From: Hamadaea flava
Lineage (GTDB): Bacteria > Actinomycetota > Actinomycetes > Mycobacteriales > Micromonosporaceae
Assembly: GCF_024172085.1 (NCBI RefSeq)
Contig: NZ_JAMZDZ010000001.1
Location: 4,712,001 to 4,776,000 of the forward strand
Length of the DNA stretch: 64,000 nucleotides
Direction: 5' to 3'
The position numbers were made by a program, and so were the translations under genes. Below the pieces are notes generated by a model, which saw only the letters and a list, made by a program, of their open reading frames with translations, did not search any database and had not been told where the DNA came from. Positions 42,540-55,248 of the stretch are shown here, one piece after another; the first letter of the stretch is position 1; each line of letters begins with the position of its first letter.

Positions 42540-43375
42540 CCGCCCCCGAAGAGGGCGGTGTGCACCAGCATCAGGAAGAGTCGATGGCAGGGCAGCACCC
42601 CACGCCACCCGGCGGGCAGCGGGAACTCCTCCTCGTACGCCTCCAGCACGACCCCGAGGTAGGCGACCCCACCGAACAGCCCGAGGCAGGCGAGGTCGGT
42701 CAGCCGGTTGCCCCCGTGAGCGGCCGGATCGACGAGCCACCCGCGACCGGACTGGTCCCACAGCACGTTGCCGGGCCAGAGGTCCCCGTGCAGCCGCGCG
42801 GGCGGTTCGCCGGGGTCGAAGTCGCCGAGCCGATCGGCCAGGCGCTCGATCCGGGCCACGTCGCCGCCGTCCAGAGCGCCGCTCTCGCGGGAGAGCACCG
42901 CGTACGGGAGCAGCCGGCGGGCGGCGTACCAGGTGCTCCAGGGGCCGTCGCTGGGCGTGTTGTCCATCGGCAGGGATCCGATGTAGCCCGGCCAGGGTGC
43001 GCCGAACGAATCCGCCCCGGCCGCGTGCAGCCGGGCGAGTTCGCGGCCGAACCGGGCGGCGCCCGACTCCGTCGGCTCGCCTGGCTCGACCCACTCCAGC
43101 GCGAGCAGCTCGGGCAGCGCCACGATCACTTCGGGCACCGGTGTCGCGCCCGCCGCCCGCAGCCAGGTCAAACCGCTCGCCTCGGCGTCGAAGAAGCCCG
43201 GCGGCGGGCCGTCCGGGTGCGGCCAGGTCTTAGCGAACAGCGAGGTTCCGTCGTCGAGGGTGAGCCGGGAGGCGCTGCTGATCGACCCGCCGCCGACCGG
43301 CGTCTCCCGGATGCGCTGATGCGTCAGGAACGTCGGCAGCAGATGCGGATGCTCCCGGAGGAAGGCGAAGTCCAC
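42494..43375 (-). CDS. fructosamine-kinase/phosphotransferase family protein
   Basis: 293 residues from GTG 43375. GGGSISSASRLTLDDGTSLFAKTWP near residue 25 is the N-lobe, and PARLHGDLWPGNVLWDQSGRGWLVDPAAHGGNRLTDLACL near 195-235 is the catalytic HGD..N and metal-binding DP motif of fructosamine-3-kinase-like enzymes. These repair glycated proteins by phosphorylating the sugar; the true substrate here is unproved. TAACGT lies seven bases before the GTG, overlapping the TAA stop of the DUF4192 gene, which supports this start. It overlaps mobA tail-to-tail. Confidence 0.88.
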   Translation of the reverse strand: MDFAFLREHPHLLPTFLTHQRIRETPVGGGSISSASRLTLDDGTSLFAKTWPHPDGPPPGFFDAEASGLTWLRAAGATPVPEVIVALPELLALEWVEPGEPTESGAARFGRELARLHAAGADSFGAPWPGYIGSLPMDNTPSDGPWSTWYAARRLLPYAVLSRESGALDGGDVARIERLADRLGDFDPGEPPARLHGDLWPGNVLWDQSGRGWLVDPAAHGGNRLTDLACLGLFGGVAYLGVVLEAYEEEFPLPAGWRGVLPCHRLFLMLVHTALFGGGYRSAVLAELDELGF

Positions 43376-43382
43376 TCCGAAG

Positions 43383-43388
43383 ACGTTA
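43383..43388 (-). promoter_or_regulatory. -10 box inside the end of the DUF4192 gene
   Basis: TAACGT on the minus strand, seven bases before GTG 43375. Its TAA is also the stop codon of the preceding gene. Confidence 0.4.
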
Positions 43389-44414
43389 GGCTCCCGCGTC
43401 CGGTTCGGGAAACCGGCCGCGCCGAATGCTGAGGTCCCGCTGGCTGAGGTCGCGCTGGTTCGGCCAGCGGCCCAGCGTCGAGCCGGGCAACCCGCGCAGC
43501 ATGGCGTCACGGATGAGCGCGGCCAGCGAGTAGTCCTCGTCGGCGGCGAGCGCCCGGTCCAGGGCCACCCCGGCCAGCGGCCCGTTGCCGTCGCGCCAGG
43601 CGGCGAAGGCGAGCAGCGTCGCCGGCGGCGCGGCCAGCTCGGGATCGGCTCGCCGGGTGACGTCCGTCCACAGGCTCAGCTGCCAGGCCTCGTGATCAGT
43701 GCTCTCCCAGGCGCGGTCCCGGACGGGCAGTGACTGCAGGAGCAGCGTCAGCCAGGCGATCTGCTCGTCGGTCAGGCGTACGCCCCGGCGCCCGGCGGCG
43801 AGTGCGGCGTCGACCGCCAGGAAGCCCGCTGCCCGGATGGCCGGTACGCCGTCCCGGACGCCGTTGTCCCAGGCGCGCTGGATCAGCCGGGTCAGCCGCC
43901 GGCCGGCCCGGTCGACCGCCCGGCTCATCGTCCGCGCGGCCGGGCCGGTGACCGGGGCGACCTGTGCCCGCAGCGAATCCCGGTCGGGCAGCGCGGTCAA
44001 TCCGGCCACGGTGGCCTCGGCGGGTACCGGGCTCGCCGCCGCGTCGAACGGGAAGCCGTCTGGCGGAGTGCACTGCTCACAGGAGGCGCAGAAGCAGCGG
44101 TCCCCGGTCACCCGAACCGCCGCCAGCAAGGGGACCGGCAGTCGATCGCGTACGCGCTCCAGCACCGGGCCGACCGCGGCGAGTTCGCCGTACGCCGCCA
44201 GCAGCACCGCCTCGACCGGGGCTCGGCCGAGCACCTCGGTGATCGCGGCGGCCAGGCCGAGCGCGTCGGCGTCGAGATCCCAGCGTTGGACCACGGCGAC
44301 GGTGGCGTCCCGGAGACCGACGACCACGAGGCTGTCGGCCGGATGGAAGCCCAGCAGGTAGGGGACGGCAGCGGCCAGGTCGGCGGGGTTCCGCAGGGTC
44401 AGCGTCGGCGTCAT
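43386..44414 (-). CDS. DUF4192 family protein
   Basis: 342 residues. TLRNPADLAAAVPYLLGFHPADSLVVVGLRD near residue 5 is the family signature. The middle carries a Cys cluster, VTGDRCFCASCEQCTPPDGFPFD near 102, which may bind a metal. The C-terminus contains WLTLLLQSLPVRDRAWE and LLAFAAWRDGNGPLAGVALDRAL, TPR-like helices. It is soluble. The family is widespread in actinobacteria without a known function. It is divergent from moaA across 168 bp that hold a palindrome of two DnaA boxes. Confidence 0.9.
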   Translation of the reverse strand: MTPTLTLRNPADLAAAVPYLLGFHPADSLVVVGLRDATVAVVQRWDLDADALGLAAAITEVLGRAPVEAVLLAAYGELAAVGPVLERVRDRLPVPLLAAVRVTGDRCFCASCEQCTPPDGFPFDAAASPVPAEATVAGLTALPDRDSLRAQVAPVTGPAARTMSRAVDRAGRRLTRLIQRAWDNGVRDGVPAIRAAGFLAVDAALAAGRRGVRLTDEQIAWLTLLLQSLPVRDRAWESTDHEAWQLSLWTDVTRRADPELAAPPATLLAFAAWRDGNGPLAGVALDRALAADEDYSLAALIRDAMLRGLPGSTLGRWPNQRDLSQRDLSIRRGRFPEPDAGA

Positions 44415-44464
44415 GCGCCCAGGATCTCGGTGGGCCGGGCGAGGGTCGAGCGTTGTGGATCATG

Positions 44465-44490
44465 CTGTGGATAACCCGGGTTATCCACAG
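44465..44490. promoter_or_regulatory. 26-bp perfect palindrome of two DnaA boxes
   Basis: TGTGGATAA (44466-44474) and TTATCCACA (44481-44489), each a perfect consensus DnaA box on opposite strands, joined by CCCGGG and flanked by C and G. The whole 26 bp is a perfect palindrome in the divergent space between the DUF4192 and moaA starts. A third weaker match, TTGTGGATC, lies at 44453-44461. No other sign of oriC is present. Confidence 0.9.
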
Positions 44491-44570
44491 GGCGCGCCCG
44501 TTGTCGCTGCTCGAAGCCCACAGGGCGGACGCGCGCCGGGGCGGTGCGTCGTCCTGACACACTCTCGCGT

Positions 44571-44576
44571 TACCGT
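44571..44576 (+). promoter_or_regulatory. -10 box of moaA, leaderless arrangement
   Basis: TACCGT with six bases to the GTG at 44583; about 81 bp downstream of the DnaA-box palindrome. Confidence 0.5.
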
Positions 44577-44582
44577 CGAACG

Positions 44583-45578
44583 GTGACCATCGGATTGTTG
44601 GACCGCTTCGGGCGGCGCGCCACCGATCTGCGCGTCTCGCTCACGGATCGCTGCAATCTGCGCTGTTCCTACTGCATGCCGGCGGAGGGGCTGCCCTGGT
44701 TGCCCAAGGCGGAGATGCTCAGCGACGCCGAGATCATCCGGCTGATCACCGTGGCCGTCGAGCGGCTCGGGGTCACGGAGGTTCGTTTCACCGGCGGCGA
44801 GCCGCTGCTGCGTCCCGGCCTGACCGAGATCGTCGCCGCCGCGGCGTCGTTGCGCCCGCGGCCGCACCTGGCCCTCACCACCAACGGCATCGGGCTTGAC
44901 CGGCTGGCCGACGGATTGGCCGCGGCCGGCCTCGATCGGGTCAACGTCTCGATCGACACGCTGCGGGCCGACCGGTTCGCCCAGATCACCCACCGGGACC
45001 GGCACGCGGCGGTGCTGGCCGGCATCGTGGGCGCGGCCGAGGCCGGGCTGACCCCGGTCAAGCTCAACGCCGTCCTGCTGCGCGGGATCAACGAGGACGA
45101 GGCGCCGGAGCTGCTGCGCTTCGCCGTCGCGCACGGCTACGAGCTGCGGTTCATCGAGCAGATGCCGCTCGACGCCCAGCATGGCTGGTCGCGCGAGCAG
45201 ATGATCACCGCCGACGAGATCCAGGCCTCGCTCGCCGGGCAGTTCGATCTGACGCCGGATCCGAGCCCCCGGGCGGGCGCACCGGCCGAGACCTTCCTGG
45301 TCGACGGCGGCCCGGCCAAGGTCGGCATCATCGCCAGCGTCACCCGCCCGTTCTGCGGCGACTGCGATCGCACCCGGCTCACCGCCGATGGGCAGATCCG
45401 CAACTGCCTGTTCGCGACCGAGGAGAGCGACCTGCGGAGCGCGGTGCGGGGCGGCGCCGACGACGCCGAGCTGGCCGAGCGCTGGCGGCGCGCGATGTGG
45501 CTCAAGCGCGCCGGGCACGGCATCGACAATCCAGACTTCTTGCAGCCCGCGCGGGGCATGTCAGCGATCGGAGGCTGA
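44583..45578 (+). CDS. moaA: GTP 3',8-cyclase MoaA (radical SAM)
   Basis: 331 residues from GTG 44583. First step of molybdopterin synthesis, rearranging GTP. The radical-SAM cluster is CNLRCSYC near residue 24, the SAM-binding GGEPLL near 75, and the second iron-sulfur cluster is formed by CGDCDRTR and a later Cys in RNCLFA near 258-278. The C-terminal GG (AIGG) that activates MoaC-linked conversion is present. TACCGT lies six bases before the GTG. moaD follows immediately (stop and start adjoin). Confidence 0.96.
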   Translation: MTIGLLDRFGRRATDLRVSLTDRCNLRCSYCMPAEGLPWLPKAEMLSDAEIIRLITVAVERLGVTEVRFTGGEPLLRPGLTEIVAAAASLRPRPHLALTTNGIGLDRLADGLAAAGLDRVNVSIDTLRADRFAQITHRDRHAAVLAGIVGAAEAGLTPVKLNAVLLRGINEDEAPELLRFAVAHGYELRFIEQMPLDAQHGWSREQMITADEIQASLAGQFDLTPDPSPRAGAPAETFLVDGGPAKVGIIASVTRPFCGDCDRTRLTADGQIRNCLFATEESDLRSAVRGGADDAELAERWRRAMWLKRAGHGIDNPDFLQPARGMSAIGG

Positions 45579-45809
45579 GTGATCACGGTTCGCTACTTCG
45601 CCGGGGCTCGGGCGGCGGCCGGGGTGACCCAGGCCGAGCTGCCCGACGGGAGCAGCGTCGCGGAGTTGACCGCGACGTCCCTTCCGCAGCTCGCCAAGGT
45701 CCTCTCTGCGGCGAGCTTCCTCGTGGACGGGACCGCCTGGCGAGACCGGGACGAGCCGCTCCCGGCCGGATGCACGCTCGACGTGCTGCCCCCGTTCGCG
45801 GGCGGCTGA
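45579..45809 (+). CDS. moaD: molybdopterin synthase sulfur carrier MoaD
   Basis: 76 residues with a ubiquitin-like fold, VRYFAGARAAAGVTQAEL at the start and the double Gly of PPFAGG at the C-terminus, the site of thiocarboxylation. It donates sulfur to cyclic pyranopterin monophosphate with MoaE. The GTG begins right after the moaA stop, with GGAGG inside the end of moaA. moaE is not in this window. The fit and length are good for MoaD. Confidence 0.92.
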   Translation: MITVRYFAGARAAAGVTQAELPDGSSVAELTATSLPQLAKVLSAASFLVDGTAWRDRDEPLPAGCTLDVLPPFAGG

Positions 45810-45811
45810 GC

Positions 45812-47038
45812 GTGGCCCAGATGGCGTTCTTCCTGATCTTCGCGCTCGGCGTCGCCGCCGCCATCCACTACTACCTCTGGTTCCGCCTGGTACGCAGCAC
45901 CACGCGACCCGGCCGGGCGCGCCGGATCGGCACCGGACTCGTGGTGGCGGCGCTCGTCGTCCTCATCGGAGCCCTCGTGCTCACCCGGCTCGACGCCGAC
46001 CTGGACTGGCTGGCCGTCATCGGCTACCTCTGGCTCGCCGTCATGTTCTACCTGCTCGTGACGCTGGCCGTGCTGGAGATTCCGGCGTTCGTCGCCAAGC
46101 GGGTGGGGTCGCGGGACCGTCGCGAGGCGCCCGACGCGGGCGCGCTCGCCGCCGCGGCAGCTCCGGCCGAAGAAGCCACCGACGACGACCGCCCCGGTGG
46201 GCGTACCCCTCAGGGCGAAAGCCGGCGGTTGTTCGTGGCGCGCACGGTCGCGATCACCGCGGGGGTCGTCGCGGCCGGGACCGTGGGTTTCGGGGTGACC
46301 CAGGCGCTGGGCCGGCCGATGCTGAAGCGGCGGGAGATCGCCCTGGCCAAACTGCCGCGCGCGATGGACGGCTACCGGGTCGCGCTGGTCTCCGACATCC
46401 ATCTCGGGCCGCTGGCCGGGCGCAAGCACACCGAGCGCATCGTCGAGATGATCAACAGTCTCGACGCCGACATCGTGACCGTGGTCGGCGACCTGGTCGA
46501 CGGCACGGTCGCGCAGTTGGGCGACGACGCCGCGCCGCTCCGGCTGTTGCGCAGCAAGCACGGCGCCTACTTCGTGACCGGCAACCATGAGTACTACTCC
46601 GGTTACGAGGAGTGGATTCAGGAGGTCACCGAGCTGGGGCTGAAGCCGCTGCGTAACGAGCGGGTGGAGCTGCCGGGCGGCCTGGACCTGGCCGGCGTCA
46701 ACGACGTGACCGGCGCGGGCTTCGACGACGGGCCGGACTTCGGGAAGGCGCTCGACGGGCGCGATCCCGCCAAACCGGTCGTGCTGCTGGCGCATCAGCC
46801 GATCCAGGTCCACGACGCGGCCAAGCACGGCGTCGACCTCCAGCTGAGCGGGCACACCCACGGCGGCCAGATGGCGCCCTTCAATCTGGCGGTGAAGTTG
46901 CAGCAACCGGTCGTGAGCGGCTACGACACCATCGACGGGACGCAGATCTATGTGACCAACGGCGCGGGATTCTGGGGGCCGCCCGTCCGGGTCGGCGCGC
47001 CGCCGGACATCACGCTCGTGGAGTTGCGCGCTCCGTGA
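45812..47038 (+). CDS. membrane-anchored metallophosphoesterase
   Basis: 408 residues from GTG 45812 (or 405 from ATG 45821). Four membrane spans near residues 5-25, 42-62, 70-95 and 150-170 precede the outer calcineurin-like phosphoesterase domain. Metal ligands are VALVSDIHLGPL near 195, VVGDLVDG near 228, GNHEYY near 260, and AHQP and GHTHGGQ near 332 and 350. This architecture is that of YaeI-like enzymes on the cell surface. The substrate is unknown. It starts three bases after moaD, so it is likely in the same operon. Confidence 0.88.
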   Translation: MAQMAFFLIFALGVAAAIHYYLWFRLVRSTTRPGRARRIGTGLVVAALVVLIGALVLTRLDADLDWLAVIGYLWLAVMFYLLVTLAVLEIPAFVAKRVGSRDRREAPDAGALAAAAAPAEEATDDDRPGGRTPQGESRRLFVARTVAITAGVVAAGTVGFGVTQALGRPMLKRREIALAKLPRAMDGYRVALVSDIHLGPLAGRKHTERIVEMINSLDADIVTVVGDLVDGTVAQLGDDAAPLRLLRSKHGAYFVTGNHEYYSGYEEWIQEVTELGLKPLRNERVELPGGLDLAGVNDVTGAGFDDGPDFGKALDGRDPAKPVVLLAHQPIQVHDAAKHGVDLQLSGHTHGGQMAPFNLAVKLQQPVVSGYDTIDGTQIYVTNGAGFWGPPVRVGAPPDITLVELRAP

Positions 47039-47133
47039 CGCTTCGCCCACGCGGTGGCTGCCGGTAGTCAGACATCTCACGAGCCGGTGTGGCGGCGAGC
47101 GCGGCACCGCGCACGCATGCCAGGATTCACCGC

Positions 47134-50211
<3,078 letters not shown>

Positions 50212-50317
50212 CGGAGTTGTCCGATGCGGGCAGGACTGGCGTAACCGCACCGGATGAGGCAGGGTATTCCCAGGATTTCATGATGTTCACGGGACAACGA
50301 CCTGGAGGGACGTGGGG

Positions 50318-50932
50318 ATGTCGGTCCGACTGGTCACCGTCGACGCCGTAACGCTGGCTCGGCTCGGATACGCCGCGGCGGTCTCGGCGTACCCGGACAT
50401 TTCTCTGGTGGGCCAGGCGACCAGCCCCGACGAAGCCGTCGAGCTGGTGAACGCGTTGTCGCCCAACGTGGTCGCGGTGGACACGCATCTGCCGGAGGGC
50501 GACGGCGTCCAACTCGCCGTGAAGCTGCGCGCGGAGCACCCCCACCTGGGCATCGTCCTGACCGGCCCGGCCGAGGACGACTACATCTTCCGGGCGCTCG
50601 AAGCCGGGCTGTCGGCGTTCCTGCCCCGCACCGCCACCGTCGAGCTGCTGATGTCGGCAGTACGCCATGCGGCGGTCGCCCCGGCCTCGTTCACCGCGCC
50701 CAACCTGGCCGCGGCCCTGGCACGCCGGCGCGCGCGCGCCGCCGCGCTGAGCCCGCGCGAGGAGGAGATCCTGCGGCACCTCAACACCGGCTCGTCGCTC
50801 GCCTCGATCGCGAGCCAGCTGCGGTTGACCGAGTCGACAGTGCGGACCTACGTCGCGCGGCTCTATGACAAGCTCGGCGTCCACAACCGGGCGCAGGCGC
50901 TGATCGTCGCCGCGCAGCACGACCTGCTCTGA
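50318..50932 (+). CDS. orphan LuxR-type response regulator
   Basis: 204 residues. The receiver domain is divergent: VRLVTVDAVTLARLGYAAAVSAYPD lacks the usual double acid at the start, while the phospho-Asp candidate is VVAVDTHLPEGDG near residue 53. The Lys expected near 104 is replaced by Arg in FLPRTATVE, so phosphorylation may not occur. The helix-turn-helix is LSPREEEILRHLNTGSSLASIASQLRLTESTVRTYVARLYDKLGV near 145-190. No kinase is next to it. It converges on the tad locus and could be a regulator of it. GGAGG lies upstream of the ATG. Confidence 0.85.
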   Translation: MSVRLVTVDAVTLARLGYAAAVSAYPDISLVGQATSPDEAVELVNALSPNVVAVDTHLPEGDGVQLAVKLRAEHPHLGIVLTGPAEDDYIFRALEAGLSAFLPRTATVELLMSAVRHAAVAPASFTAPNLAAALARRRARAAALSPREEEILRHLNTGSSLASIASQLRLTESTVRTYVARLYDKLGVHNRAQALIVAAQHDLL

Positions 50933-50938
50933 CGGCCG

Positions 50939-50955
50939 GCCCGCCGAGCGCGGGC
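50939..50955. terminator. short hairpin between convergent genes
   Basis: GCCCGC-CGAGC-GCGGGC, six perfect pairs with a 5-nt loop, between the response regulator and tadC. Confidence 0.5.
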
Positions 50956-51884
50956 TAGCCGACGAACGACTCGAAGATCCGGATCACCCCGGGCCCGATC
51001 ACCACCACGAACAGGGCCGGAAGCAAGCAGAACACCAGTGGGAAGACCACCTTCACAGGGACCTTCGCCGCCGCCGCCTCCGCGTACTGCCGCCGCTTGA
51101 CGCGCATCTCCCGGGCCTGTTCGCGGAGCACGTCGGCGATCGGGATACCCAGCTCGGTGGCCTGCAGCAGCGCGGTCGCGACGGTCCGCAGCTCCAGCAC
51201 CGACGTACGCGATCCGAGCGCTCGCAACGCGTCGGCCCGCCGCTGACCCATCTGCATCTCGTGCAGCATCCGGGCGAACTCCCGGCCGACCTCGCCGGGC
51301 AGCGTTCCGGCGACCTGGGCGACCGCCGCGTCGAAGCCCAGACCGGCCTCGACGGAGAGAGTGAGCAGGTCCAGCGCGTCCGGCAGCTGACGGCGGATCG
51401 CGGTCTGCCGCCGCAGTCCGATGTCGTAGACGATGACGAACGGCAGCCAGAATCCGGCCGCCGTGCCCAGGATCGTCCAGACCGCGATCCACGGGATCGA
51501 GTCGCTGACCAACAGGCCGAAGAAGAACCCGATGACCGCGCCGCCGAGTAGTCCGATGCCCTGCATCTCCATGAGCCGCTCGGCCGGCCAGCCCGGCGGG
51601 TTCCCGGCGTAGTCCAGCCACTTCTGCAGCCGGCTGACCGCGCGATGCGGTGTCAGCGTCCGGCCGAGTCCCGCGATGCGCTGGCCCAGTGGGGGCAGGT
51701 TGCGGTCGCTCGACGTGGCGGTACTGCTGGGCGGCGCGGTGCCAGGGGCGTACATGCGGTCGATGGACTCGATCGCCTTCGCCACGTTGTCACGCCGGCT
51801 CGACGTGGCGATCAGCAGGGACACCGCCAGCACGATCGCGAGGAAGATCGCCCCCAGGCCGGACAGCGCGATGACGTCGATCAT
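50955..51884 (-). CDS. tadC: tad pilus platform protein TadC (T2SS-F domain)
   Basis: 309 residues. An N-terminal membrane span (residues 5-25), then a pair of spans near 100-150 and a final span near 280-305, with two cytoplasmic GspF-type lobes. The T2SS-F signature is QLPDALDLLTLSVEAGLGFDAAVAQVA near 165 and GVIRIFESF closes the chain. It forms the inner-membrane platform with TadB, on which the TadA ATPase acts. It is the last gene of the locus and starts one base from the end of the VWA-TadB gene. Confidence 0.92.
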   Translation of the reverse strand: MIDVIALSGLGAIFLAIVLAVSLLIATSSRRDNVAKAIESIDRMYAPGTAPPSSTATSSDRNLPPLGQRIAGLGRTLTPHRAVSRLQKWLDYAGNPPGWPAERLMEMQGIGLLGGAVIGFFFGLLVSDSIPWIAVWTILGTAAGFWLPFVIVYDIGLRRQTAIRRQLPDALDLLTLSVEAGLGFDAAVAQVAGTLPGEVGREFARMLHEMQMGQRRADALRALGSRTSVLELRTVATALLQATELGIPIADVLREQAREMRVKRRQYAEAAAAKVPVKVVFPLVFCLLPALFVVVIGPGVIRIFESFVG

Positions 51885-51885
51885 C

Positions 51886-53799
51886 TCAGACCTCCACCTT
51901 GACGACCTTGAGCAGCCACGCGATGCCGATGCCGAGCAGCACCGCCCCGCCGACCGACATGGCGATCCCCATCGGGGTCTCCACCAGCGGCAACAGGTAG
52001 CTGCCCTTCACCGCGAGCATGTACAGCAGGACCGCGAACGGCAGGCCGATGAGCACGTACGCCGACAGCCGACCCTCCGCCGACAGCGCCTTGACCTGCC
52101 GCTGGAGGGTGGCTCGTTCCCGCATCGTGTTGACCGTCGTGGTGAGCACCTCGGCGAGGTTGCCGCCGACCTCCCGCTGCACCTTGATGGCGACGACGGC
52201 GAAGGCCAAGTCCTTGTTGTGCATCCGCTGACCCACCCGCTCCAGCGCGTCCTCGATCTCGGCGCCCAGCCGGACCTCGCCCAGCGCCCGCCCGAACTCG
52301 GCCTGCATCGAGCCGCCGATCTCGTGCGTCATAGCTTCGACCGCCTGCGCGAGCGAGAAGCCCGAGCGCAGCGAACCGATCACCAGTTGCAGGGCGTCCG
52401 GCAGCCCGGCGGCGAAGGCGGTGGCCCGGCGGCCGGCCCGGACACGGTGGTAGACCGCGGTCGCACCCCATCCGGCGAGGGCGCCCAGCACCATCCCGAT
52501 CCACCACGGCACGAACAGCAGCGCGAAGAGCAGCGCGCCGACAGCCACCGCGCCCAGGCGCAGCAGCAGCCACTCGTGCGGCAGCATGCGCAGCGACGCC
52601 AGCTCGATCTGCCGCGCCAACCGGCCTTCCACATTGGTCTGGCGCATCACCTGTTGCGAGAGCTGCAACGCGGTCTGGGCGATCGCGGTGTCCGCCTCGA
52701 CCGGGGGCGGCGGAGCCGGGCCGGACCTCGTCGAGAACTGCTCGACCTGAGCGAAGCGGCGCCGCCGGGCGTCGGCGGTCAGCAGCGGCCCGATCAGCAG
52801 CACACCCGCGATCAGCAGGCCGACGAAGATGACGCCCAGCAGCGAGTAGAGCATCCAGTCGGGGATGCCGCCGGAGCGTACGCCGACGAGCGGGGTGGCC
52901 TTTCGGGTATCCGGGACGAACGACAGCCGCATGTCGGTGGCGGCCGTGCCGGTCCCGGCTTTCGCCGAGATCACCAGCGTGCCGTCCTTGCCTTGCAGCT
53001 CCGGCGGAATGGTGACGCGGACCAGCAACTGCGCCGAGAACGCGCCGGCCGCCTGGGTGAACACACCCGTGAGCGCCTGCGGATCGCCCGCCCGGTACGC
53101 CTTCCCCCCGGTCGCCTGGGACAGGTTCGCGAGAACGGCCGCGGTGGCCTCTTGCGTCTTGAAGGCGATGGTGTCGACCGGGATCGCGCCCGCGGCCTTC
53201 CGGGCGTCCTCGTAGCCCACGGAGGAAGCGGTGTCCGCGCCGTCGGAGAGCACGACGATGCGCTTCTCGTCGTACTGACCGTTGAGCACGTCCGCTGCCG
53301 CGCGTATGGCGTCGTAGAGCGCGGTCTCGCCCTTGGCCTGCACCCCCGCGACGGCGGATCGGGCACGCGTACGGTCGGCGGTCGCCCGGACGACGACGAG
53401 GGCCGGGGAGCCGGCGGTGACCACGCCGACTTGGATGTCGGCAGGCAGCGCGCTGAGGAAGGAGGCCGCCGCCGACTTCGCGGCCGACAGCGGCTCGCCG
53501 TTCATCGAGCCGGACGTGTCGATGACCAGCGCGACGGCCCGGCGCAGGGCGCGGCCCTGACTCTGCCCGACCGGCGCCGCGGTCAGCGGGACGGCTCGGC
53601 CGTCCACCTGGGCGGTCAGCGTGTCCTGCGACAACGCGTTGCCCGACGGCAGATCCGAACCGGTCAGGTAGAACTCGACCAGACCGGCTTCCTGCCGCAC
53701 GGACGACGCGCTCAGCCGCGGCTCCGCGTACGCCGGACCGGCGGCGAGCAGCGTCAGCACGCCGGCCAGACCGCCGGTGAGGAGCGCGAGACGGCGCAT
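51886..53799 (-). CDS. tadB: VWA-TadB fusion protein
   Basis: 637 residues. A signal peptide (MRRLALLTGGLAGVLTLLAAGPAYA) leads to an extracellular von Willebrand A domain whose MIDAS is DTSGSMNGE near 94-101, with SDGADTASS near 180. A single span near 318-340 follows, then a coiled region and a second set of spans (near 410-450 and 590-635) with the T2SS-F part GLPDALQLVIGSLRSGFSLAQAVEAM near 460. The C-terminal 230 residues are an ordinary TadB. The N-terminal VWA domain is an addition, which would sit on the outer face and might bind metal-dependent ligands or pilins. Between the tadA and tadC genes, as expected for TadB. Confidence 0.9.
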   Translation of the reverse strand: MRRLALLTGGLAGVLTLLAAGPAYAEPRLSASSVRQEAGLVEFYLTGSDLPSGNALSQDTLTAQVDGRAVPLTAAPVGQSQGRALRRAVALVIDTSGSMNGEPLSAAKSAAASFLSALPADIQVGVVTAGSPALVVVRATADRTRARSAVAGVQAKGETALYDAIRAAADVLNGQYDEKRIVVLSDGADTASSVGYEDARKAAGAIPVDTIAFKTQEATAAVLANLSQATGGKAYRAGDPQALTGVFTQAAGAFSAQLLVRVTIPPELQGKDGTLVISAKAGTGTAATDMRLSFVPDTRKATPLVGVRSGGIPDWMLYSLLGVIFVGLLIAGVLLIGPLLTADARRRRFAQVEQFSTRSGPAPPPPVEADTAIAQTALQLSQQVMRQTNVEGRLARQIELASLRMLPHEWLLLRLGAVAVGALLFALLFVPWWIGMVLGALAGWGATAVYHRVRAGRRATAFAAGLPDALQLVIGSLRSGFSLAQAVEAMTHEIGGSMQAEFGRALGEVRLGAEIEDALERVGQRMHNKDLAFAVVAIKVQREVGGNLAEVLTTTVNTMRERATLQRQVKALSAEGRLSAYVLIGLPFAVLLYMLAVKGSYLLPLVETPMGIAMSVGGAVLLGIGIAWLLKVVKVEV

Positions 53800-53800
53800 G

Positions 53801-55243
<1,443 letters not shown>

Positions 55244-55248
55244 CGGAC

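Noticed and set aside
44440-44500. Chromosomal replication origin
   Set aside because: Only two or three DnaA boxes are seen, there is no AT-rich unwinding region, and dnaA, dnaN, gyrB and rpmH are absent.
47119-47126. Leaderless start of the nuclease-helicase from CAGGAT
   Set aside because: CAGGAT seven bases upstream is a weak -10 match and AGGA in the same place works as a ribosome binding site, so it was not counted.
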